Shown: positions 5,359 through 11,145 of the stretch, piece by piece
Layout: the number at the start of each line of letters is the position of its first letter
Numbering within the stretch: position 1 is the stretch's first letter
Assembly: GCA_023388335.1 (NCBI GenBank)
Contig: JAEWGL010000183.1
Span: 1 to 11,145, forward strand
DNA length: 11,145 nucleotides
Direction: 5' to 3'
Origin: Pseudomonadota bacterium
GTDB taxonomy: Bacteria; Pseudomonadota; Gammaproteobacteria; Pseudomonadales; Pseudomonadaceae
Made by a program: the position numbers and the translations under genes
Notes under the pieces: generated by a model
What the model was told of the DNA's origin: nothing
Seen by the model: the letters and a program-made list of their open reading frames with translations, nothing else
The model's database searches: none

Positions 5359-7440
5359 ATGACGCGCCCCGCCAAAATCATCACCTGGACCCTTGCCACC
5401 CTCTTGGTGCTCGTGGCCGTGTTGGTGGTGGTCATCGCCACCTTCGACTGGAACCGTGTGAAGCCCCTGCTCAACGAAAAAGTGTCCGAGGCCTTGCACC
5501 GGCCTTTCGCAATCAACGGCAACCTCGCCGTGCAGTGGCAGCGCGAACCGGAGGAGGGTGGCTGGCGGGCCTGGGTACCCTGGCCGCGGTTCGTGGCCGA
5601 AGACCTGACCCTGGGCAACCCCGACTGGCTCAAGGAGCCGCAAATGGTTGGCCTGGAGCGGGTCGAGTTCCGTCTCTCGCCCTTGCCGTTGATCTTCCAG
5701 CAGATCGTCATCCCGCGGATCGACCTGACCAAGCCCACCGCCAGCCTCACGCGCCTGGCCGACGGCCGTGCCAACTGGACCTTCGACTTCGGTCCCAAGG
5801 ACGAGAACGCCGAGCCGTCGAAGTGGGAGCTGGACATCGGCGCCATCGGTTTCGACCAGGGCAATGTCAGCTTTGACGACCAGACCCTCAAGAGCAGCGT
5901 GAAGGTGCAGATCGACCCCTTGGGCAAACCCATCCCGTTCAGCGAGATCGTCGGCAAGGCCAGTGCCGAGAAGGCCGGCGGGGCGCAGGATTACGCCTTC
6001 GGGCTGAAGTTCCAGGGCCGCTACAAGGGCCAGCCGCTGTCGGGCAACGGCAAGATCGGTGGGCTGCTGGCGCTACAGGATGCAAGCCAGCCCTTCCCGC
6101 TGCAGGCTGACGTGCGGATCGCCGACACCCACGTGGTGCTCGCCGGTACCCTGACCGATCCACGCAACCTCGGTGCCCTCGATCTGCGCCTGCGCCTGTC
6201 GGGTGCAAGCTTGGGCAATCTGTATCCTCTGACCGGTGTGACGCTGCCCGACTCACCGCCGTACGCCACCGATGGCCACCTGACCGCCAACCTGCAGGAC
6301 CCCAAAGGCGCGTCATTCCGTTACGAAGGCTTCAATGGCAAGATCGGCGACAGCGACATCCATGGCGACCTGTCCTTCGTCGCCAGCCAGCCAAGGCCCA
6401 AGCTGACCGGCAAGCTGGTGTCCAACCAATTGCTGTTCAAGGACCTCGCGCCGCTGATCGGCGCCGACTCCAATGCCGAGCAGAAGGCCCGCGGCGGGGC
6501 CAGCAAGCAGCCGAGCGGCAAAGTGCTGCCGGTCGAGGAGTTCCGCACCGAGCGCTGGCGCGCCATGGACGCCGACGTCACCTTCAGCGGCAAGCGCATC
6601 GTGCACAGCGAGCAGTTGCCGTTCAACGACCTGTCCAGCCATGTATTGCTCGAAGACGGTCTGCTGCGCCTGGAACCCCTGCGCTTCGGCGTAGCCGGTG
6701 GCAACCTCGACGCGCGCATCCGCCTGGACGGGCGCGCCGTGCCGCTGCAGGGTCGGGCGCAACTGACCGCCCGCGGTTTCAAGCTCAAGCAGCTCTTCCC
6801 CACCTTTGCACCGATGCAGACCAGCTTCGGTGAGCTCAACGGCGATGCCGACCTCACGGGGCGTGGCAACTCGGTTGCGGCGTTGCTGGGGACGTCCAAT
6901 GGCGACTTGCGTCTGCTGATCAATGATGGCGCGATCAGTGGCAGCCTCATGGAAATTGCCGGGCTCAACGTCGGCAACTACGTGGTGGACAAGCTGTTTG
7001 GCGATGAAGAGGTCAAGATCAATTGTGCCGCGGCGGACGTAGGGATCAAGGACGGGCTGGCCACGACGCGTCTGTTCCTCTTCGATACCGAGAACGCCAT
7101 TGTCTACGTCAACGGCACCGCCAACTTTGCCAGCGAACAGCTGGATTTGAAGATCACCCCGGAGTCCAAGGGCCTGCGGCTGTTTTCGTTGCGTTCGCCA
7201 CTGTACGTGCGCGGCCCGTTCGCCAAGCCCGGCGCTGGCGTGCAGGCAGTACCGCTGGCGCTGCGTGGCGCCGGCATGGTGGCCCTTGGGGTTACTGTAG
7301 GACCTGCCGCCGGACTGCTGGCGCTGATCGCCCCGAGCGGTGGCGAGCCAAACCAGTGCACCCCGTTATTGGAACGCATGAAGGCCGGCAAGGCACCGCA
7401 GACAGTGAAGAGCAAGGCTGGAGGTGCGAAAGCACAATAG
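5359..7440 (+). CDS. AsmA-family inner-membrane-anchored protein (YhjG-like size)
   Basis: This 693-aa protein belongs to the AsmA/TamB-like bridge-protein superfamily, whose members anchor in the inner membrane and extend into the periplasm, where they are implicated in phospholipid and outer-membrane homeostasis. One N-terminal membrane segment (about residues 8-27, TWTLATLLVLVAVLVVV region) is followed by the AsmA domain opening (TFDWNRVKPLLNEKVSEALHRPF), a long beta-rich body, and a C-terminal AsmA-like region. Near the end is a glycine/alanine-rich hydrophobic stretch (about 629-659) then a conserved-looking Cys667 (NQCTPLL) and a Lys-rich tail. The ATG at 5359 is chosen because AGGAGA (5345-5350) sits 8 nt upstream; the GTG at 5308 would start inside a hairpin and delay the membrane segment. 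Length and the C-terminal motif suggest E. coli YhjG rather than AsmA itself, from memory. It is probably monocistronic. Confidence 0.88.
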   Translation: MTRPAKIITWTLATLLVLVAVLVVVIATFDWNRVKPLLNEKVSEALHRPFAINGNLAVQWQREPEEGGWRAWVPWPRFVAEDLTLGNPDWLKEPQMVGLERVEFRLSPLPLIFQQIVIPRIDLTKPTASLTRLADGRANWTFDFGPKDENAEPSKWELDIGAIGFDQGNVSFDDQTLKSSVKVQIDPLGKPIPFSEIVGKASAEKAGGAQDYAFGLKFQGRYKGQPLSGNGKIGGLLALQDASQPFPLQADVRIADTHVVLAGTLTDPRNLGALDLRLRLSGASLGNLYPLTGVTLPDSPPYATDGHLTANLQDPKGASFRYEGFNGKIGDSDIHGDLSFVASQPRPKLTGKLVSNQLLFKDLAPLIGADSNAEQKARGGASKQPSGKVLPVEEFRTERWRAMDADVTFSGKRIVHSEQLPFNDLSSHVLLEDGLLRLEPLRFGVAGGNLDARIRLDGRAVPLQGRAQLTARGFKLKQLFPTFAPMQTSFGELNGDADLTGRGNSVAALLGTSNGDLRLLINDGAISGSLMEIAGLNVGNYVVDKLFGDEEVKINCAAADVGIKDGLATTRLFLFDTENAIVYVNGTANFASEQLDLKITPESKGLRLFSLRSPLYVRGPFAKPGAGVQAVPLALRGAGMVALGVTVGPAAGLLALIAPSGGEPNQCTPLLERMKAGKAPQTVKSKAGGAKAQ

Positions 7441-7479
7441 GGGCCAGTAATAGGCCAGGTGGGCCAGGCGGGGCTGCGC

Positions 7480-7500
7480 GCCGCTTCGCGGGCGAGCCCA
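7480..7500 (-). repeat. Degenerate REP element (inverted orientation)
   Basis: GCCGCTTCGCGGGCGAGCCCA resembles the Pseudomonas REP core CTTCGCGGG...CCCGC, as I recall it, but the right arm is truncated or altered. Confidence 0.5.
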
Positions 7501-7545
7501 CGGATTCAGCGTTGTCGATGATCGGGCGAACAACGCAATTGATAT

Positions 7546-7582
7546 GGGGGCTTGCTCGCGAACACCGGCGAAGCCGGTGCCA
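7546..7582 (+). repeat. REP element (forward orientation)
   Basis: GGGGGCTTGCTCGCGAACA leads into a perfect 7-bp hairpin CACCGGC-GAA-GCCGGTG (7563-7579). This matches the common P. putida-group intergenic repeat, as I recall it. Confidence 0.7.
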
Positions 7583-7593
7583 TACACGGCGGT

Positions 7594-7622
7594 GGCTGCT
7601 TCGCGGGCAAACCCGCTCCAGG
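7594..7622 (-). repeat. REP element (inverted orientation)
   Basis: GGCTGCTTCGCGGGCAAACC continues CGCTCCAGG. GCGGG (7603-7607) pairs with CCCGC (7612-7616) across CAAA. It is close to the P. putida REP consensus I recall, apart from a short deletion before the final AGG. With the element at 7546 it makes a convergent pair. Confidence 0.7.
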
Positions 7623-7675
7623 TCCCAGTACTGTTCGTGATTAGGTGAACGACGCGATTGGTGTAGGAGATCGCC

Positions 7676-7690
7676 CAGCCCGCTGGGCTG
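7676..7690. repeat. Small perfect hairpin, probable degenerate REP half
   Basis: CAGCCC-GCT-GGGCTG is a perfect 6-bp stem directly downstream of the second spacer copy, where a forward REP would be expected. Confidence 0.45.
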
Positions 7691-7734
7691 CGCTGTCGCG
7701 CAGAGAACAAAGCCTGCAAGCGCGGCGCAATATT

Positions 7735-7766
7735 CTGTGGGGGCGCCGAACCGCCGCCCCCCACAG
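7735..7766. repeat. GC-rich hairpin, possible terminator
   Basis: CTGTGGGGG (7735-7743) pairs perfectly with CCCCCACAG (7758-7766), extendable by two pairs past a one-base bulge. There is no clear T run on either strand, so termination is only possible, not shown. Confidence 0.5.
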
Positions 7767-7952
7767 GGTTCAGCTAAATCAAAGAGTTAGCGTGTATTCT
7801 ATGAGAGAGCGGCGGTTCAGCGTTGTCCGTGGTCAGATGAACGACGCGTTTCGTCTGGTTGCGGGCTTGCCGGTACGCGGGGCCGCCGTGAAGAGGCCGG
7901 CGCAGCGACTAATCCAACCAGCAAGGCGGGATTACCCACAGCGCCGCCGTGA

Positions 7953-8483
7953 TCACAACCCTTGCAGCAGGTCCGCCATGTCATCGGCATGCTCTTCTTC
8001 CTGGGCGAGGATGTCCTCGAAGATGCGCCGGGTGGTAGGGTCTTTTTCGCCGATGTATTGGACGATCTCGCGATAGCTGTCGATGGCGATGCGCTCGGCC
8101 ACCAAGTCTTCGAGGACCATTTCCTTGAGGGTGCTGCCGGCGACGTACTGGGCGTGGGAGTTGCGCGTCAGGTTGTCGGGGTTGAAGTCTGGCTCGCCGC
8201 CCAGTTGCACGATGCGCTCGGCAAGGCGGTCGGCATGCTCGGCTTCCTGGGTAGCATGCTCGAGGAATTCCTCGGCCGCGACGCTGGCCTTGATGCCGCT
8301 GGCCATGAAGTAGTGGCGCTTGTAGCGCAGGGTGCAGACCAGCTCGGTGGCAAGCGCTTCGTTGAGCAAGCGCAGGATTTCATGGCGGTCGGCGTTGTAG
8401 CCTTCGGTCACGGCGCCCTGCTCGACATGCTGGCGGGCGCGTTCGCGCAAGGTTTGGACATCGGTCAGTTCAACGTTGCTCAT
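7953..8483 (-). CDS. Bacterioferritin-like ferritin-superfamily protein
   Basis: This is a cytoplasmic four-helix-bundle iron-storage or iron-detoxifying protein, 176 aa. All six di-iron ferroxidase ligands can be placed against E. coli Bfr: Glu47, Glu80, His83 (EAEH), Glu130, Glu162 and His165 (EEEH). Met60 (HYFM) aligns with the haem-ligating Met52 of Bfr, so haem binding is possible. An N-terminal extension of about 30 residues (LRERARQHVEQGAVTEGY) is absent from classical Bfr, so this is a separate branch of bacterioferritin or Dps-like proteins rather than the main BfrA/BfrB. The Shine-Dalgarno GGAG lies 7 nt before ATG. It follows osmE by 50 bp on the same strand with no hairpin between, so co-transcription from the osmE promoter is likely. 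Confidence 0.88.
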   Translation of the reverse strand: MSNVELTDVQTLRERARQHVEQGAVTEGYNADRHEILRLLNEALATELVCTLRYKRHYFMASGIKASVAAEEFLEHATQEAEHADRLAERIVQLGGEPDFNPDNLTRNSHAQYVAGSTLKEMVLEDLVAERIAIDSYREIVQYIGEKDPTTRRIFEDILAQEEEHADDMADLLQGL

Positions 8484-8533
8484 GCTCTATCTCCGGGCTA
8501 ATCAGGTCAGTAATCGCGGTTGAATCGAGAGAC

Positions 8534-8875
8534 TCAGGCGCCGGGGACGGCTTCCTTGTCCTCTTGGCGTTGTTTGCAGGTCTTGAAGCCCTTGGCATCG
8601 ACGTGGCCGGTTGCGTCGAAACGCACGTAGTACGGCTGTTGCTGCCCGTCGCGGTTGAGGATGTAGTCGTTACAGGTGCCGCCATGGGGCAGGTCGATCA
8701 CGTTCGATGGGCTGCCGCCAATGGCGATGACCTGCTGCATGGTCATGCCCTGCTCGACTTGCTTGACCAGCGGTTGGTCACGGTAGGTGACGTAGTCCAC
8801 AGGGTTTTCCGGACGGCTACCGCAGGCAGCCAGGGTGGCGCTTGCCAGAATAATTGCCAGGGTCTGCTTGTACAT
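8534..8875 (-). CDS. osmE: Osmotically inducible lipoprotein OsmE
   Basis: This is a small SmpA/OmlA-family outer-membrane lipoprotein, 113 aa. The signal sequence MYKQTLAIILASATLAAC ends in a lipobox (LAAC) with lipidated Cys18. The body matches E. coli OsmE as I recall it: PLVKQVEQGMT, then MQQV with IGGSPS, GTCNDYIL, YYVRFDATGHV and FKTC. The two Cys in GTC and KTC correspond to those of OsmE. The residue after Cys18 is Gly, so outer-membrane sorting rather than inner-membrane retention is expected. AAGGAG (8883-8888 on the plus strand) sits 7 nt before ATG. An AlgU-like promoter lies just upstream. It is the first gene of a probable two-gene operon with the bacterioferritin-like gene, and is divergent from the lipase gene. 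Confidence 0.92.
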   Translation of the reverse strand: MYKQTLAIILASATLAACGSRPENPVDYVTYRDQPLVKQVEQGMTMQQVIAIGGSPSNVIDLPHGGTCNDYILNRDGQQQPYYVRFDATGHVDAKGFKTCKQRQEDKEAVPGA

Positions 8876-8906
8876 GGTCCCGCTCCTTGCTCAGGGTCTG
8901 TTCAGA

Positions 8907-8934
8907 TTGGAACCACACGGCGCGCCAGGAGTTC
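8907..8934 (-). promoter_or_regulatory. Candidate AlgU (sigma22/RpoE-type) promoter of osmE
   Basis: On the minus strand GAACTC (8934-8929, 5 of 6 to GAACTT) is followed after 17 bp by TCCAA (8911-8907). The start point would be near 8900, giving a leader of about 25 nt ending in the osmE Shine-Dalgarno. This fits the envelope-stress regulation known for osmE in Pseudomonas, but one mismatch and a loosely defined -10 leave it a prediction. Confidence 0.45.
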
Positions 8935-8948
8935 GATTGCCATCATCA

Positions 8949-8958
8949 GGGCTAGCCC
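8949..8958. promoter_or_regulatory. 10-bp perfect palindrome between osmE and the lipase gene
   Basis: GGGCTAGCCC lies 39-48 nt before the lipase start, where a promoter or operator would be expected. Only the symmetry is visible; no regulator is implied. Confidence 0.25.
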
Positions 8959-8996
8959 GTAGGGTGGGCTGTTGGTCTAGCGCAGGGAGAGCGACG

Positions 8997-9887
8997 ATGA
9001 ATCAGGAGCTGGCCACGCGTTATCCACTGGTGCTGGTGCCCGGCATGCTGGGTTTCGTGCGCCTAGGGCTCTATCCCTACTGGTTTGGCATCGTTTCGGC
9101 CTTGCGCCGCGGTGGGGCGCGGGTGTTTCCCGTGCAGGTCTCGCCCCTGCATGGCGAAGCGGTACGCGGTGAGCAATTGCTGGCGATCATCGAGGACATC
9201 TGCCAGCGTACCGGTGCCGCCAAGGTCAACCTGCTGGGTCACAGCCAGGGCGCCTTGACCGCCCGCTATGCCGCGGCGAAGCGTCCAGACCGGGTGGCAT
9301 CGGTCACTTCGATTGCCGGCCCGAATCACGGCTCCGAACTTGCCGATTACCTGGAGCGCAAGGCGCCGGGCCACAGGGCCCAGGGCCGGTTGCTCAAGGC
9401 CTTGCTGCACGGCATTGGTATCCTCATGGGCTGGCTGGAAACCGGCTGGCGCCGGGAGCGCCTGCCGATCGACGTGCATGCCTCGCACCAGGCCTTGACC
9501 AGCGCCGGGGTGGCGCTGTTCAACCAGGTTTATCCACAGGGCCTGCCGACCACTTGGGGCGGCGAAGGGCCCGCCGAGGTCAACGGCGTGCGCTATTACT
9601 CCTGGTCTGGCACCTTACAACCGGGACTCACCGACCAGGGCCGCAACCGCTTCGACGGCAGCAACCGCTTCTGTCGTCTGTTCGCCCGCAGCTTCGTCAA
9701 GGAGGTGGGTCATTGCGACGGCATGGTCGGACGGTTCAGCTCGCACCTGGGCCAGGTGATCGGCGATGACTACCCGCTGGACCACCTGGACATCGTCAAC
9801 CAGTCACTTGGCGCCGTGGGCAAGGGCGCCGATCCGCTGCGCCTGTTCACCGAGCACGCTGCTCGGCTCAAGGCTGCGGGACTGTAG
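8997..9887 (+). CDS. Family I triacylglycerol lipase/esterase (alpha/beta hydrolase) without signal peptide
   Basis: This 296-aa alpha/beta hydrolase resembles the Pseudomonas/Burkholderia lipase family I. Nucleophile Ser83 is in GHSQG (81-85), Asp241 in CDGMVGRFSSHLG, and His263 in LDHLDIVNQ; spacing closely matches P. aeruginosa LipA (82/229/251). The oxyanion-hole strand reads LVPGMLGF (13-20), with Pro where secreted lipases usually have His (HGMLGF). There is no signal peptide, so the enzyme is probably cytoplasmic, like the family I members that need no Lif foldase, and no lif gene is adjacent. The ATG at 8997 is chosen because AGGGAGA (8984-8990) is 6 nt upstream; the frame stays open to 8835, but that would overlap the divergent osmE gene. 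It is followed closely by a broken small frame and the AI-2E gene. Natural substrate unknown. Confidence 0.9.
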   Translation: MNQELATRYPLVLVPGMLGFVRLGLYPYWFGIVSALRRGGARVFPVQVSPLHGEAVRGEQLLAIIEDICQRTGAAKVNLLGHSQGALTARYAAAKRPDRVASVTSIAGPNHGSELADYLERKAPGHRAQGRLLKALLHGIGILMGWLETGWRRERLPIDVHASHQALTSAGVALFNQVYPQGLPTTWGGEGPAEVNGVRYYSWSGTLQPGLTDQGRNRFDGSNRFCRLFARSFVKEVGHCDGMVGRFSSHLGQVIGDDYPLDHLDIVNQSLGAVGKGADPLRLFTEHAARLKAAGL

Positions 9888-9890
9888 CGG

Positions 9891-10047
9891 ATGGGCATCA
9901 TCATCGACCTGCATGAACGCGTACCTGGAGAGCCCATGACCCAGCGCCGGGCCCCTGCTGGCTGAGGGCTGGCGCGCCCTCTATGCCTACCCGCCGAAGG
10001 CTGGCAGACTGCGCGCTTTCCCGCAGTCGCCTGCCGAGGTTGTATGA
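9891..10047 (+). pseudogene. Small gene (about 51 aa) split by a +1 frameshift, between the lipase and AI-2E genes
   Basis: ATG 9891 reads MGIIIDLHERVPGEPMTQRR, then APAG and a stop at 9963. Skipping one base in the run GGGCCCC (9949-9955) restores a frame reading PLLAEGWRALYAYPPKAGRL and RAFPQSPAEVV, ending in a TGA (10045-10047) that overlaps the AI-2E ATG as ATGA. The second part has no start codon of its own after its upstream stop at 9937, yet looks coding: no rare codons, aromatic and charged residues, and a coupled stop. An internal ATG at 9936 has a good Shine-Dalgarno (GGAG, 9927-9930), so the intact product could be 51 or 36 residues. Either the gene is broken in this strain, the sequence has a one-base homopolymer error, or a +1 shift is used. 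I recognise no family. Confidence 0.55.
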
Positions 10048-11051
10048 CCTTCACCGCCCGCCAGATCACCCTGGCCAGCTGGACCATTGTCTTTACCGGC
10101 CTGTTGTTGGCCCTGCCGCTGAAGCTGCTGCCCAGCCTGCTGGCCGGCCTCTTGGTGTACGAGTTGGTCAACATGCTCACCCCGCGCCTGCAGCCGCTGA
10201 TCGCAGGGCAACGGGCGCGCTGGCTGGCGGTGGCCCTGCTCGGCACCCTGGTGGTCAGTACCCTGACCTTGCTGTTCGCTGGCGCCTTCAGCTTCCTGCT
10301 GCATGAAGCAGAAAACCCGGGCGCCTCGCTGGACAGGTTCATGCTTTTGGTCGACCAGGCCCGCGGCCAGTTGCCGCCGTTCATCGACGCCTACCTGCCG
10401 GCCAGCGCGGCCGAGTTCAAGGTAGCCATCGGCGACTGGCTCAAGAGTCATCTTGGGGAGTTGCAACTGGTGGGCAAGGGCGCGGCGCACATGTTCGTCA
10501 CCTTGCTGATCGGCATGATCCTCGGCGCGATCGTCGCCTTGCAGCGCATGCCTGACCTGACCCGCCGCAAGCCCCTGGCGGCCGCGCTGTTCGAGCGCCT
10601 GAGCCTGCTGGTGCAGGCGTTTCGCAACATCGTCTTCGCGCAGATCAAGATTTCGCTGCTCAACACCTTCTTCACCGGGATCTTCCTGGCTGTGATCTTC
10701 CCGATGTTCGACGTGCACCTGCCACTGACCAAGACGCTGATCGTTCTGACGTTCCTGCTTGGCTTGCTGCCGGTGATCGGTAACCTGATGTCCAACACCC
10801 TGATCACCATCGTCGGGTTGTCGTTGTCGATCTGGGTCGCGGTGGCCGCGCTGGGCTACCTGATCGTCATCCACAAGGTCGAGTACTTCCTCAACGCGCG
10901 CATCGTCGGCGGGCAGATCAGTGCCAAGTCCTGGGAGCTGTTGCTGGCGATGCTGCTGTTCGAGGCAGCCTTCGGCCTGCCGGGGGTGGTCGCCGGGCCG
11001 ATCTACTACGCCTACCTGAAAAGCGAACTGCGGCGGGCGGAGTTGGTGTAG
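10044..11051 (+). CDS. AI-2E family transporter-like integral membrane protein
   Basis: This 335-aa polytopic inner-membrane protein belongs to the AI-2 exporter-like family (PF01594, formerly UPF0118), the group of E. coli TqsA, YdiK and PerM. Hydrophobic segments lie at about residues 10-27, 28-44, 60-86, 146-167, 205-222, 226-245, 250-276 and 295-325, with a hydrophilic loop at 87-145, the usual layout. Family-like motifs include FLLGLLPVIGN (237-247), VEYFLNARIVG (279-289) and the terminal GLPGVVAGPIYYAYL. Transported substrate is unknown; many members do not move autoinducer-2 and some act as Na+/H+ antiporters. Its ATG overlaps the stop of the preceding small frame, suggesting coupled translation within a lipase-small ORF-AI-2E transcript; GAGG (10036-10039) is slightly close to the start. 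Confidence 0.9.
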   Translation: MTFTARQITLASWTIVFTGLLLALPLKLLPSLLAGLLVYELVNMLTPRLQPLIAGQRARWLAVALLGTLVVSTLTLLFAGAFSFLLHEAENPGASLDRFMLLVDQARGQLPPFIDAYLPASAAEFKVAIGDWLKSHLGELQLVGKGAAHMFVTLLIGMILGAIVALQRMPDLTRRKPLAAALFERLSLLVQAFRNIVFAQIKISLLNTFFTGIFLAVIFPMFDVHLPLTKTLIVLTFLLGLLPVIGNLMSNTLITIVGLSLSIWVAVAALGYLIVIHKVEYFLNARIVGGQISAKSWELLLAMLLFEAAFGLPGVVAGPIYYAYLKSELRRAELV

Positions 11052-11054
11052 GCG

Positions 11055-11084
11055 AGCTGCAAGCTACAAGCTTCAAGCTGCAAG
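11055..11084. repeat. Tandem heptamer array AGCTNCA x4
   Basis: Consecutive AGCTGCA, AGCTACA, AGCTTCA and AGCTGCA units run from 11055 to 11082, four nucleotides after the AI-2E stop. Similar AGCTGCAAGCTTCAAG strings are, as I recall, common between Pseudomonas genes. Confidence 0.75.
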
Positions 11085-11113
11085 AAAAAGCAGGCCCCGG
11101 CACCCCACCTGCT
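11084..11113 (-). terminator. Probable minus-strand terminator for a gene beyond the right edge
   Basis: On the minus strand AGCAGG (11113-11108) pairs with CCTGCT (11094-11089) across a 13-nt GC-rich loop and is followed by TTTTC. It implies a convergent gene to the right. On the plus strand the stem is followed only by CTTGCTCTTG, so it would end the AI-2E transcript poorly. Confidence 0.55.
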
Positions 11114-11145
11114 CTTGCTCTTGCTCTTGCTCTTGCTCTTGCTCT
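11111..11145. repeat. Hexanucleotide microsatellite (GCTCTT)n, running off the window
   Basis: Five perfect GCTCTT units (11111-11140) plus a partial sixth (11141-11145) reach the window end, so the true copy number is not visible. It overlaps the 3' arm of the hairpin by three bases. Confidence 0.95.

Larger units (their letters stand above)
7505..7872 (+). repeat. Three copies of a REP-associated spacer repeat
   Basis: Copies start at 7505, 7624 and 7816. They share the pattern (TT/CC)CAG...TGT...TG.T...G(A)TGAAC.ACGC, with GAAC exactly 23 nt after the unit start in each, and align without gaps. Each continues into G/T-rich sequence leading to a forward REP-like half (GGGCTTGC in copies one and three). 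Copies diverge by roughly a third of positions. Confidence 0.6.
7441..7952. other. Gene-free 512-bp interval with REP-type repeats between asmA and the bacterioferritin gene
   Basis: The flanking genes converge on this stretch. Open frames inside it have no protein-like character. It contains several REP-like inverted repeats, a repeated spacer in three gap-free copies (7505, 7624, 7816) and a GC-rich hairpin (7735-7766). GGCCAG recurs three times just after the asmA stop (7442, 7453, 7462). The REP hairpins probably double as transcript ends for both genes. Confidence 0.7.

Noticed and set aside
7441..7952. tRNA or other structured RNA gene in the asmA-bacterioferritin gap
   Set aside because: The hairpins match REP-type repeats; no cloverleaf, anticodon arm or T-loop motif could be found.
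7645..8076. 143-residue plus-strand frame
   Set aside because: It crosses REP-type repeats and runs antisense into the bacterioferritin gene, with no protein-like features.
8835..8996. Upstream extension of the lipase, giving a pseudo-signal sequence
   Set aside because: It would overlap the start of the divergent osmE gene and use its promoter region as coding sequence; ATG 8997 has a good Shine-Dalgarno.

Overview
The window looks like chromosome from a fluorescent Pseudomonas, most likely of the P. putida group. The support is the high GC content, the G/C-ending codons, the Pseudomonas-type LivG/LivF (BraF/BraG) pair, and REP-type repeats with the CTTCGCGGG...CCCGCTCC core. The species call rests on resemblance recalled from memory, not on a search. 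All genes look like core or semi-core housekeeping and stress genes. There is no transposase, integrase, phage module, CRISPR array, tRNA or rRNA.

Layout. (1) 1-1469 (+): the 3' part of livG and all of livF, the two ATPases of a branched-chain amino-acid ABC importer, overlapping by ATGA. A hairpin terminator follows at 1548-1576. (2) 1470-2033: a 564-bp gene-free stretch with a cluster of DnaA-box-like 9-mers (one perfect), three copies of a 10-mer, a sigma70-like promoter and a weak terminator-like hairpin. (3) 2034-2801 (+): a YdfG-type short-chain dehydrogenase, convergent by 12 bp with an AGE-family sugar epimerase/isomerase (2814-3923, -), which lies downstream of a FabR-like TetR regulator (3988-4620, -). 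(4) 4661-5019 (-): a strong terminator behind a small exported protein built on three 15-residue repeats. (5) 5020-5358: divergent intergenic region, then an AsmA-family protein (5359-7440, +). (6) 7441-7952: a gene-free stretch of degenerate REP elements arranged around a repeated spacer. (7) 7953-8875 (-): osmE then a bacterioferritin-like gene, probably one operon behind an AlgU-like promoter. (8) 8997-11051 (+): a family I lipase without signal peptide, a small frameshifted reading frame, and an AI-2E-family membrane protein whose ATG overlaps the stop of the small frame. (9) 11052-11145: a heptamer array, a minus-strand terminator and a hexanucleotide microsatellite running off the edge.

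The genes form several independent units: amino-acid import, carbonyl and sugar metabolism, envelope maintenance (AsmA, OsmE) and iron/stress protection. No single dedicated new system is evident. The least expected items are the DnaA-box cluster in the livF-ydfG gap, the broken small gene between the lipase and the transporter, the repeat-built exported protein, and the REP-spacer-REP array.
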